Below are positions 46,844 through 57,258 of a stretch of DNA of 64,000 nt, in pieces. A program made the position numbers and the translations under genes. The notes under the pieces are model-generated. The model did not search any database. It worked only from the letters and a program-made list of their open reading frames with translations, and was not told the origin of the DNA. How positions within the stretch are numbered: position 1 is the stretch's first letter; every line of letters begins with the position of its first letter. The DNA is from Symbiodinium natans. Lineage: Eukaryota > Sar > Dinophyceae > Suessiales > Symbiodiniaceae. The DNA lies in contig CAJNDS010001968.1 in NCBI GenBank assembly GCA_905221605.1, positions 621,593 to 685,592 on the forward strand, written 5' to 3'.

Positions 46844-48160
46844 CAATACCCGGCCCCTGAACCCTAAACCCCAGACCCTAAACCCTAAACCCTAAACCCC
46901 AAACCCTAAACCCTAAACCCTAAACCCTAAACCCTAAACCCGGCGGCAGCGGTCTGGGTCGTTGCGACGTGGAAGGAAGCCCGAAGGGCTCGCCATCTAA
47001 GTGGGCTCTGGAGCACCGACTCCGCAGCCTTGAAAGCTTAACTGGACTGGGGAGTTTAGGGTTTAGGGTTTAGGGTTCAGGGTTTAGGGTTTAGGGTTTA
47101 GGGTTCAGGGTTTAGGGTTTAGGGCTAGGGTTTAGGGTTTAGGGTCTTTAGACTCAAAAAAGCAAAACGCCTTATGCAGTAGCTGGTGGGGGTGCAAGAA
47201 GCCTAGCGATACTGGTAGGTCTCGATGCTTTGGTTGATTGCAAGCTTAGGGATTGAGACTGACGCCCTTTAGGGTTTCGGTTTAGGGCCTAAGGGGTTTA
47301 GGGTAGACCCTCAACCCGAAACCCTGAGCTTTAGTGCCGAGCAGCGTGAAGGCAGCGACATACCCTAAATCCTAGGCCCTAAACCCTAAACCCTAAACCC
47401 TAAACCCTAAACCCTAAACCCTGAACCCTGAACCCTAAACCCTAAACCCTAACCCTAAACGTGCGGGCATGAGTCAGGCCTCTGGAGTCACTCCATGTCC
47501 CAACACTGGCGCATCTGTCATGTCTCAGTGTCGCAGAATCGAAGAAAACTTTCTCAAGGCAGGGGGACACTGTCATATGAAGCAGGGTTTTCATTTCTGC
47601 TTTTGGTGAGTGCACGTAAGGTTCCTTTTTCATAATGGCGAGTGTAGATACTTGGTGTCCTTTTGGGGACAAGAAATGCACATCCTACTTCACATCTCCG
47701 AAACCAGAACCAACCTCATCAGGAACCTCCCCCCCCCCCCCCCCAGGACACAAAAGGTGCACCCTAGCTAATGAAGCAAGAAGCCCTATTTCTATGTGGG
47801 AACCCCCCTCTCTCCCCCCCCCCCCCCCCAAAAAATCGCAACAGAGCGGGTGCCGGGTTCCTTCTTCGGGAGTTCGGGTGCTGGAGGTTGATGGCTTCTG
47901 CTAACAGTCCTTCATACCTTAATAGGGAATCGGGTTTTTAGGGTTTAGGGTTAAACGTAGGGGGGGGGGGGGGTACTATAATCTCTAGTAAGGACTGTAA
48001 GTATAAGGGGGAACATCCCAACCTTAAAGCCTAAGTAAGCCCGAAGAAACACCTAAGCTCCAAACTGCCCCATTTCTACGTCGGTGCCCTAAAGAAAGGG
48101 TATCACCCAAGCCGAAGTAAGCCCTAAACTTCCGAAGCTAAGCCCGAAACTCTAAACCCT

Positions 48161-48204
<44 letters not shown>

Positions 48205-50664
48205 ACCCCCCCCCCAAATTCTAACCGGGCAGCCGCCAAACTCAAACCAGGACACAGGCCATTTGTTGTAGGCTTCGGGTTCAGGGCTTAATTGAGTTAG
48301 GTTTAGGGTTTAGGGTTAGGGTTTAGGGTTTAGGGGTTAGGGTTTAGGGTTAGGGTTTAGGTTAGGGGTTAGGGTTTAGGTTTTTGGTCGAGGCCTGGAT
48401 ATCAAGGTGAACAAGTGGGGCCCCGGAGTGGCCCTGGTGGGCTATCTGCATGCCGGGCATTGAAGTTAGGTTTCGTTTGGGGTTTAGGGTTAGGGTTAGG
48501 GTGGAGGGGAGGGGTGAGGGCAAAATACAGAAGCGTTGCCCGTTTGCACGATTCAGGTGGGCTTGGTCGCCGTAGCCTTCTCAACCTGCCCATAGGCCCT
48601 TCCCCGAGATCCTAAGTTCTACAGCCTGTGAAAAGACAAACCCTAAAACCCCTACCCCTAACCCTGAACCCTGAACCTGAACCTAAACCTACACCAGCTA
48701 GGTCCTTCCAAGCGACAGTGGAGTTGCTGGAGTCCCGGAGGTCTTTGCTACGAGGCCTGACCAACCCGGCGGCCCCGAAAAGGGTGTTAGGGGTTTAGGG
48801 TTTAGGGTTTAGGGTTAGAGGGTGGAGATTAATCCCTCGGAAGCGGCCTTGTGAACATACAACAGGGCACTCGTACTTTCACGAGGTTTTTGCGACCCTA
48901 CACATTGAAGCTGCTTTTGGGTGGTGGTTTTAAGGGCTCAGGAAGCAGGCTGGTTTGGGGGTAAGGGTCCCAAACCTCTAAGAAGCACCGAAAGACCCTG
49001 ACAGGAACGGTGCTGGCTGCAAGCGGCCAACCAGGCTGGGTGTCTCCTGTTTTTGTTGCTTTCTTTTCCTCCGTTTTATTTTAGGGAGTTTTTTGGGTTT
49101 AGGGTTTAGGGTTTAGGGTAGGAGTCTACATATATATTCTCTCTGCGAGTTTAAGTGTTGTGGGCTGGGGTTCAGTTTGAGGCGAGAGATCGCAGGTGCC
49201 TTACACCCGAAGCCCCAAGCCCATACGCTCCCCTGGAACTCTAAGGGTCGTTACATGGGCCCTGACTATGGTTCCTTACCTCCCTTAAAGGGCTCTGATG
49301 TATGGGCCCTTCATTTGAATAGGGTATATAAGGCGCCTACAAGGGGGGGGGGGGGGGGTATCCTTTTCAGGGCCCATACAAAGGGACCATGTAACTGCCT
49401 TAAGAGAAACTGGCCGCCCTGGACCCTAAACTTGGGATGTTCCCCCTTATACTAGCAGTCCTTAAGAGGCATTTCATTAGGGGAGTGTTTAGGGTTTAGG
49501 GTTTAGGGTTTAGGGTTTAGGGGGAGGGGGGGTTGTAGGATTGTGAGTATAAGGGGGAATACCCCAACCCTAAACTCCAAAGAAGGAACCCGAAAGCCGA
49601 AACCCTCAATCCGAAAACCTAAGCCCTAAACCCGTTTTCATGAGCTCGAAGACTTGCATGTTTTCTTCCATAGCCGAAGCATCCTAAACCCTGGAAAGCC
49701 TAAACCCCAAACCCTAGCCCTAAACCCTAAACCCTAAACCCTAAACCCTAAACCCTAAACCCTAAACCCTAAACCCTAAACCCTAAACCCTAAACCCTAA
49801 ACCCTAAACCCTAAACCCTAAACCCTAAACCCTAAACCCTAAACCCTAGCCCTACACCCTCAACCCCAGAAGGGCCTTCTCTAGACCGTGTGCGTGAGGA
49901 GAAGTATGCGCCGAACGCCACATCACCAAAGGGCAGCTGAGTCACAGGCAGGAGCTCTCAGGGCTTAGGGTTTGGGGTTTAGGGTTTAGGGCTAGGGTTT
50001 AGGGTTCAGGGCCTAGCTTTCTTAGGGTTTAGGGTTTAGGGTTCAGGGCGATTTTCCCTCAGAAGGAGATAGGGCTTGAGGCTTAGGGCTTTCAAAAAAG
50101 CCAAGAATGCGAAGGGATTGAAGCATTTGGTAGGTGAGACTAGAGCTGCTAGAGTCCCCCCCCCCCCTTGTGACCCAACGGGTCCATGTACCTCAATAAG
50201 ATATACTTGGGCCCCCAAGTGCCTAAATAGGAGGCACTTGAAGGCCCAAAAAATTCCGAATTTAGGTACATTCACAGCCGGTGGGCACAACATTGAAGAA
50301 GCTCAGCTACGGCCTGGGCCCTAAACCCCAAACCCTCTCTAACCTGTGCATACTTAACGGCTAATGGATTCGCCGTTTACCATTAACATTTCGCGGACGA
50401 GCACCAGCAATTCGCGGACCAACCACAAGCACCAACAATTCGCGGACAAGCACCAGCAATTCGCGGACAAGCACCAACAAATAGCACCAACAACTCAGCC
50501 TCTTGGAACCCTCAAATCCTTATAAACCCCAAACCCTAAACCCTCAAACCCCCTAAACCCTAAACCCTAAACCCCAAACCCTAAACCCTAAACCCTAAAC
50601 CCTAAACCCTAAACCCTAAACCCTTAGGATGTGTTTCTCGACCTCGGAGCTTCTGGCTCTTTAA
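46103..50664 (+). CDS. possible six-exon small gene, function unknown
   Basis: Candidate exons 46103-46139, 46976-47035, 48393-48447, 48702-48751, 49899-49947 and 50628-50664 join in phase to 288 nt, from ATG to TAA (95 residues). The pieces include MEVITPESKTFH, SPKGSPSKWALEHRLRSLE, LDIKVNKWGPGVALVGY, SFQATVELLESRRSLL, EVCAERHITKGQLSH and a final MCFSTSELLAL. Acceptors are AG|G; donors are GC, GC, GC, GA and GC. I recognise no domain. The third exon is hydrophobic at its end and the fourth is a charged helix. Because the exons are short and donors permissive, the chain could be partly accidental. An alternative end of exon 1 at 46171 is also open. The 48393 and 48702 exons look most convincing. 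Confidence 0.4.
49715..49850. repeat. CCCTAAA array, about 19 units
   Basis: A near-perfect telomere-type array immediately upstream of the 49899 candidate exon. Confidence 0.95.
50395..50490. repeat. 24-bp minisatellite
   Basis: Imperfect copies of CAATTCGCGGACAAGCACCA occur at about 50407-50480 (AGCACCAGCAATTCGCGGAC and AGCACCAACAATTCGCGGAC variants). It lies in the last intron of the possible small gene. Confidence 0.85.
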
Positions 50665-51022
50665 GGGCGCGCAGGTTTTTTTGGTTTCGGGGTTTACAAG
50701 CACCGCCCCGAATACCCCTTGGAATGAGCCGAGGGGTTTAGGGTTTAGGGTTTAGGGTTTGGGTTTAGGGTTTCGGGTTTAGGGTTTAGGGTTGAGAGGC
50801 TTTGGGGTGTAGGCTTCTGACTGCAGTTCGAGCTCCATGAGCGCAGGCACAGGCAAATTATGCCAAGGCAGGCCAATTCAACATCACCAAGAGAGTAGCA
50901 GAGGACTTTTGAAATTCATGTTCAGCCCTTCTTTTTCCAGATTTCCAATTTTAAGGTGGTATAATCTTGCTATCGTCGGAACTTATAGGGTTTAGGGTTT
51001 AGGGTTTACTAGAGTCCACACC

Positions 51023-52361
51023 ATGCTGCGTGTCTGGAGTGTTTCTGGGCAATTGCTGGCTGCCGCTCCCACTGGTGACGCGTTTGAAAACGTCATCGAC
51101 TTGAAGCGCCACTTGCGAAGCCATCATGGCCACCCAGTCTGTCTCTTGGGGTAGCCCAGTGGTGCCCTTTACCCTTTTTTTGGGGGTTTTGGGTTCCCTT
51201 ATTAAAATTATATAGCCAACCCAAAAAAGGGTGCCCTTGTTAATTGTTATGGTGTGGTTGCTGGGCTACCAAGGTCTGCAACAGCTCATACACGCCGGCT
51301 GCTGCTTGGAGGACGGTGTTCCTCTAGTTGGGCCCATTGACCTGCAGCTAGTCCTGGTCTCCGCCCTCAGCCCGGAGCAGATGCCTCCGGCTGAGCGCGA
51401 GTTTCTGGAGTATGTGGCCGAAGCAGGCCATCTGGAGGCGGGGCGTGCTCTGCTACAAGCTGGTGTCAACAAGAACTTGAAGGACATCTCCGGCCAGACC
51501 GCTCTCATGCATTGTTCTTCCAAGGGCCGCGTGGAGAGTGTACGCTTGCTGCTGGACGCCGGTGCCGACAAAAACTTGCGTGACATCTCCGGTGGGACCG
51601 CTCTCATACATGCATCTTTAAAGGGCCACGTCGAGATTGTACGTCTGCTGCTGGACGCTGGTGCCGGCAAGAACTTGCAGGACGTCACTGGCCAGACCCC
51701 TCTCATGAAGGCATCTTCCCAGGGCCACGTCGAGATTGTACGTCTGCTGCTGGACGCTGGTGCCGGCAAGAACTTGCAGGACATCTCTGGCCTGACTGCT
51801 CTCATGAAGGCATCTTCCCAGGGCCATGTCGAGATTGTGCGCTTGCTGCTGGATGCTGGTGCCAAGCATAGGTCTGCACTCATGCATGCGTCTTCCAAGG
51901 GCCACGTCGAGATTGTACGCCTGCTGCTAGACGCCGGTGTCGACAAAAACTTGCGGGACCGGTCAGGGGAGACGGCTCTCATGGCCGCATCTTCTAAACA
52001 CAGAGCCGAGGTTGTACGTTCACTGCAACAGGCTAGTGCTGACGAGAATTTCCAGAACAGCTCTGGCGAGACCGCTCTCATGCATGCATCTTCCAAGGGC
52101 CACGTCGAGATTGTACGTTTGCTGTTAGACGCCGGTGCCGACAAAAACTTGCAGGGAAGCTTCGGCAAAACTGCTCTAATGCGCGCATCTGCCCAGGGCC
52201 ACGTCGAGATTGTACGTTTGCTGTTGGACGCCGGTGCCGACAAGAATTTGCAGGGCAGCTCGGGCAAGACCGCTCTCATGCAGGCATCTTCCAAGGGCCA
52301 CGTCGAGATTGTTTCCTTGCTGAGGAAGAAAGGCCGAGGCTTGACTAGGTATAGGGTTTAG
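51023..52361 (+). CDS. ankyrin-repeat protein with N-terminal ubiquitin-like module
   Basis: Exon 1 51023-51140 starts MLRVWSVSGQLLAAAPTGD. After an intron (51141-51273) exon 2 continues LQQLIHAGCCLEDGVPL and GPIDLQLVL. This MLRVWSVSG...DLQLVL module heads many dinoflagellate ankyrin proteins. About ten ankyrin repeats of 33 residues follow (consensus TALMHASSKGHVEIVRLLLD plus AGADKNL), nearly identical in DNA at 99-bp spacing, so recent tandem expansion is likely. One repeat (around 51855-51890) is shortened, running from DAGA straight to ALMHASSKG. Total about 401 residues, ending at TAG 52359-52361. The stop is created by a telomere-repeat insertion; the original stop is probably the TAA three codons after LTR (see findings). 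It likely mediates protein-protein contacts; the partner is unknown. Confidence 0.88.
51141..51273 (+). mobile_element. MITE-like intron in the ankyrin gene
   Basis: The intron (GT donor after GTC T, acceptor ccaag|GT) consists almost wholly of a 119-bp element at 51151-51269 with perfect 9-bp terminal inverted repeats GTAGCCCAG / CTGGGCTAC. It also has internal complementarity (ggtgcccttta... / ...aagggtgccc). Its inside (gggttcccttat...ccaaaaaagggtgccc) resembles the family-A repeats elsewhere in the window, so this looks like an introner-type element that made the intron. Confidence 0.7.
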
Positions 52362-52862
52362 GGTTTAGGGTTTAGGGTTTAGGGTTTTAGGGTTTAGGGG
52401 AGGCTTGACTAGGTAAGCCCCGGGGACATTTCGCATGTTCCCTTTAGTTGGGTTTTTAGAGGAGCATATCCCAGGAATATTTCAGAGTTTTTTTCAGGGA
52501 CATCCTAGTCAAGGATTCAAATACAGCGGGGCTCATCGTTCAGGGTTTAGGGTTGAGGGTTTACAGTGCCCACCAAAAACACGAAAGCCCTAGTCATGCA
52601 ACGCGATCCGGACTCTTTTAGGGGCGCTGATTCTGCGGAGCCTAAATCTCGAAACCATAAACTCTAAACCCCAAAAAGCCCTAAAAACACACCCCTAAAC
52701 AAACCCTAAACAAACCCTAAACCCTAAACCTTGCAAAAGGAATTGCAGAAGGGTTCCTAGCATGCTGGGCTCTACAAGCCCCTGCCATGCCCAAAGGCTT
52801 CATCTCTCTTGGTATCGCTCAAGTCCGTGGGTTTCTGCTTTAAGGGATTAGGTGTTTAGAGG

Positions 52863-52956
52863 TTGGGATGTTCCCCCATATACTGACAGTCCTTAATCGG
52901 GATTATAGTATGGGGCCACTATAATCCCAATTAAGGACTGTTAGTGAACATTCCAA
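52863..52956. mobile_element. family-B palindromic element, copy 1
   Basis: Nearly perfect inverted repeat: ttgggatgttcccccatata...cagtccttaat and its complement attaaggactgttagt...aacattccaa, about 94 bp with a short centre. Half or full copies also occur at 41891-41933, 47988-48022, 49432-49470, 49528-49566 and 53611-53653. Confidence 0.85.
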
Positions 52957-53942
52957 TTTAGAACACTAAACCCTGAACCCTGAACCCTGAACCCTAAACC
53001 CTAAACCCTAAACCCTAAACCCTCAGGTTTCAGTAGGGGGTGTGAGGCCCACTTCGCCGACGTCACTTGGTCCCAGCGCGCGGCTTTGAGCGAAACATTC
53101 CAAGTAGGGCTGTCTATGAAGCCAGCATGCGTAAGAAAGCCCTAAACCCTAAACCCTAAACCCTAAACCCGATTCTTCATGTGTGCGAGTTTTATCCTGA
53201 AGCCGAAGCAACGTGCGACCACATGGATCTAAATCATTGTCGCCCTATCATTATCGTGGAGAGTGTATTCCTTAACCCGCTTGAAACCCTCCCTACCCAA
53301 ACGAAACCCTCAACGAAGTGTCTTTCAGCATACACCCGAAGTAAGCCCCCCGACCATGAAGGTAGCCCAAGGAAGCATTCCTTTCAGCCCAAACCTACTA
53401 GACCCAAAAGCCCCGAAGCTGTCCCCATACAACCCCTAAACCCTAATTAAGCCCTAAACCCTAAACCCCAAACCCTAAACCCCAAACCCTAAACCCCAAA
53501 CCCTAAACCCTAAACCCCAAACCCATAACGAGAAGAGCCACACGCCGGCTCCTCACTGCTTCCGCGGCCCCGCAGACATCGACAAAATCTGCCGGCATGA
53601 CGCAGTTGGGCTGGGATGTTCCCCCTTATACTAACAGTCCTTAATGGGGATTAGGGTCTAGGGTGTAGGGTTTGGGGTTTAGGGTTTGGGTTTAGGGCCC
53701 CCTCCCAAACAAAAATGACAGTTGTGCCTCGTGTTGCTTTTCTTTTTTCTGCCGGGTTTAAAGGGCTTGTGGGTTTATCGGGTGCAGAGGCTAGGAAGCA
53801 TGGATTAGGTCTTAGGGCCTGCTAAATGTAGTACTATTACCCTGTACAACTACCAATTGCTTAAGAACCAACCCCCCAAGAAAATGCGAATATTTTTTTT
53901 TTTGGGGGGGGGGTTTAGGGTCCCTTACAATCCCCCTTTGAC

Positions 53943-54044
53943 TTGGGATGTTCCCCCTTCTACGAACAGTCCTTAATTGGGATGATTATAGGGGGCACTA
54001 TAATCCCCAATAAGGACTGTTGGTATAAGGGGGAACACTTCAAC
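53943..54044. mobile_element. family-B element nested inside a family-A copy
   Basis: The palindrome (ttgggatgttccccct ... taagggggaacacttcaa) interrupts a family-A repeat whose left part (ggtttagggtcccttacaat) lies just before it and whose right part (acggggcacccttttttttt, cctaggttactcctggga) lies just after, up to 54094. Family B was therefore active after this family-A copy landed. Confidence 0.8.
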
Positions 54045-54299
54045 TTTTTCACCCAACGGGGCACCCTTTTTTTTTCCTAGGTTACTCCTGGGATCGAAGA
54101 AGGTTTAGAGGGATTCTGGGTGTCTGTGTTTGGAAGGCTTTCAGGATTTACGTGGGGGTTTTGCAGGGTCTTATAGGGGAATTCATAGGGTTCATGGAAT
54201 CTTTAGGGTTCATCGAACCCAAACCCTAAACTCTAAACTCTAATCCCTAAACCCTAGAATTCATGGGGTTTGCGAGTTCATAGGGTTGAAAGGGCTTAT

Positions 54300-54396
54300 T
54301 TGGGATGTCCCCAGTACTAACAGTCCTTCAGAAGGATTTTCGTACCCCCTGTTATAATCCCTATGAAGGACTGTTAGTATAAGGGGGAACATCCCG
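54300..54396. mobile_element. family-B palindromic element, copy 3
   Basis: tgggatgtccccagtactaacagtcctt... matched by aaggactgttagtataaggg ggaacatccc. Confidence 0.85.
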
Positions 54397-54803
54397 GATT
54401 TCTTACGATTTATTGGGTTTAAAGGGTGTATAGGGTGTAGAGGGTGTGGGCGGTTCATTGTGTTTAGGGATTTGACAGTTTCTAGGTTTGCTCGGTCTCG
54501 AGGAGTTGAGAATCGAACAGTACTGATGTATGATATATGTTTCTATTTTTCATCAAATTCCCGTTTATTTATATATCACCCAAGGGAATATTTAGTATAT
54601 TGTGTTATTCAGGTTCTAAGGGGAGTATAGGTTTAGGGTTTAGCTCGTATGGGGGTTGCTAAAAAAGTGTGCTCCCTTCTGGAGTTGCTTTTGAATGCGT
54701 GCCTTTGCATTCAGGGAACCCCCCAACAGAGGCCATTGTGAAAACCTCCAATTTCGCCTGCTTCTTAGTTTTTTGCAGCTACATGTAGATTTAGACATGT
54801 AGC

Positions 54804-54985
54804 TTGGGATGTTCCGCCTTGTACTAACAGTCCTTAATAGGGAAATGTAGTACCACCTATTATGATCCCCATGAAGGACTGTTCGTAAACGGGGGAACAT
54901 CCCAACATGTAGGTTTAGTACCACCTGCTATGATCCCCACTAAGGACTGTTAGTAAAAGGGGGAACATCCCAACATGTAGGTTTT
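54804..54985. mobile_element. family-B element with 8-bp target duplication and a duplicated right half
   Basis: The palindrome at 54804-54905 is flanked by ACATGTAG (54795-54802 and 54905-54912). The right half plus this flank is repeated in tandem as a roughly 69-bp unit (ending near 54985), so ACATGTAG occurs a third time. Confidence 0.8.
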
Positions 54986-55021
54986 GTTCATGTGCACCCA
55001 CATAGGTGGTTGTCAAAATTA

Positions 55022-55101
55022 TGATCCCTTTTTGGATCCCTATTATAGTACGGCACCTAGTATTTAGGGTACCCCAAAAGGGATCATAATTTTGCCAGCC
55101 C
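55022..55101. mobile_element. palindromic element, family G
   Basis: caaaattatgatcccttttt ... aaaagggatcataattttg, about 80 bp; only one copy seen. Confidence 0.8.
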
Positions 55102-55190
55102 CCCGCATAGCACTGCAATTGCTAATCAAATCCGCAGAGCAACTGCCAGAAGCCACTTGTCCATCTAGGGTTTAGGGTTCAGGGTTGAGA

Positions 55191-55287
55191 TTTTAGGGTT
55201 ATTTCCCGTTTTGGGGTTTAGGTTCCCGTATGAAACGCCTGTAAGGCAAAAAGGGTACCCTTTTTGTTCCTAGGTTACTCCTGGGGC
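55191..55287. mobile_element. family-A MITE-like repeat, truncated copy
   Basis: The right two thirds of the element is preserved (ggtttaggttcccgtatgaa ... gcaaaaagggtacccttttt ... cctaggttactcctggg). Further partial copies lie at 10632-10703, 41966-42033, 58601-58687 and 60980-61190; the last is split by a TTTAGGG array. Confidence 0.7.
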
Positions 55288-56008
55288 GAATGTGCGCGTG
55301 CATGTCTATGCGCGCAGGCATGCGCGCATAACAAATGCATTTGTATATGCCTAGCCATACAAGTTGCTCACGTGCTGCTTTGCCTGGTTCTGTATGACTG
55401 CGTTTACATCTTAAGAAGGTTACTTCATCTGATGCACCGGTGGCAACAACACCAGGATAGGTTCGTTTCAGGGAGCCTCTGTTGATATCTGCCAGCCTTT
55501 TCGCCCGGGGTCTTCACAACACCGCACCCTCCAGCTGCTTGCAACAGTTTGGGGTTTGCATGCTCTACGCGTGACGCCGGCTCCCTTTTGCGATGCAGTC
55601 CAGAGAAGACATGCCATCCTCTCATGAATCCTCACTCCCCGAATGGAGCCCTACACCCTAAACCCTAACCCTAAACCCTAAACCCTACGCCTCACTCCAC
55701 CGATTTGCACTCACCACGCGAATGCCACAAGCTCTTATTATGTACTGTAAACAAGGTTATATAGCAGCCCAACAAAGCAGCATCAGGCTGTCTTGGCAAA
55801 CCCCTTAGGCTCCCAACATAGAACCTTGTAGATCATGGTCTTCGAACCCCCCAACAACGCCTATCATGTACAAAACACAACAAAAAACTAAACTTATTGC
55901 CATATAAGGGTCCGTAGGGAATTGTAGGGTATGGCCCCAGAAAGAGTATCAGATCCCCATCCCCAAAAACCCTACACCCGAAGCCCGAAACCCTAAACCC
56001 TCGAAGAA

Positions 56009-56083
56009 ATGGCTCGTGCCTTCTATGCGGCCCTTGTCGTTCTGTTGCCCACGCCTGTGGCGGCGGCAAGCCCTTTGCAGCAG
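56009..56083 (+). CDS. TPR gene exon 1, signal peptide
   Basis: ATG GCT CGT GCC ... encodes a short basic start, a hydrophobic core (FYAALVVLLPTPVAAA) and an Ala-x-Ala-like cleavage region. The start is chosen because this is the only in-frame Met and it opens a classical signal peptide. Donor CAG|GCTCGC. Confidence 0.75.
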
Positions 56084-57203
56084 GCTCGCCAGGCCCCTGG
56101 GCTCCGCACCCCACAAGGGTTTAGCGTTTAGGGTTTAGGGTTTAAGGTTCATGTGTGTGCCCTGAAGACCTACTACAAGCTGGATCTTGTTGTAATATAA
56201 ATGGGCAGCTTGATTAAGTAAGGGTATAACTATAGGTACCCTACTTATACTGTAACTTTACTTCTAAGTCTTAATTGCCTAATTCGAAGTACCTATGAAC
56301 CTCCGCGTATACAGCCCTGAGCCCTCAAAGTGCAGTGCCGCGCAAACCCTGAACCCTCCAAACCCTTCTAGGGCTTAGGGTTTAGGGTTTAGGGTTTAGG
56401 TTTTAGGGTTTGGGGTTTAGGGTTTAGGGTAAAAAACCCCCCAAAAGCCCCAAACACCCTGCCGAAGACTACCAAGGACGTCCAAGAGAAGCCTTCCGAC
56501 CCCGTGGGCTGGGAGAAGCTGGGCAGCCTGCTTCGGCTCGTGCCCCAGACTTCCGGACTAGGGTTTAGGGTTTAGGGTTTAGGGTTTAGGGGTTAGGGTT
56601 TAGGGTTTCGGGTTTAGGGTTTAGGGTTTAGGGTTTAGGGTTTATGGTTTAGGGTTTAGGGTTTAGGGTGCGTTTGGTGTTTATGTATTTTGGACATGTG
56701 GGATTTGCAGGATTTTGGGTTTTGGGTTTAGGGCGTCGTGTAGGGTGTTTAGGTACTCAGGTAGTTGGGATTTGTAGGATTTTGGGTTTAGGGTTTAGGG
56801 CGTAGTAAAGGGTTTAGTGGGTTTCCGGGCTAATCATTTTCGGGGTTTAGGGTTTATAGAGTTTGGGGTTTAGGGTTTGGGGCCTTAGGCTGCTCAGCGC
56901 TAGGGGATTTTGGGGTTTAGGGTACTGGTTTAGGGTGTACTAGGGTTTTAGGGCTTCAGGCCCTCAGGCTTTAGCGTCTATACACTCCCCAAGCCCGAAA
57001 CACCAGTATCATGAAGGGTTTGTAAGGGTTAAGGTTGATCGGGTTACGGGGGTGTAGCTTAAGAACCCAAAATCTACTTTTTGTAGGCATTTTTCATTAA
57101 AACCCCTTATCGGTTTCTTGGGCAACCTACAAAAAGGCAGGTTTTGGGTTCTTACTTGCAGGTGCACGGGTAATCCCTTCCTCCTAACATAAATGCACCC
57201 CTA

Positions 57204-57258
<55 letters not shown>

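Larger units (their letters stand above)
52362..56008. other. intergenic region between ankyrin and TPR genes, packed with MITE-like elements
   Basis: Contains family D (about 52420-52515), at least five family-B copies, families A and G, telomere arrays (52940-53020, 53140-53170, 53446-53530) and short unique segments. Open frames at 53181-53450 and 55264-55485 show no recognisable motif or exon pattern. Confidence 0.6.

Noticed and set aside
51266-52294. 342-codon minus-strand ORF
   Set aside because: Antisense shadow of the ankyrin repeats; repeat periodicity and composition come from the plus-strand gene.
53181-53450. 89-codon ORF between the ankyrin and TPR genes
   Set aside because: Pro- and Lys-rich, no motif, merges into CCCTAAA repeats; no exon signals I can defend.
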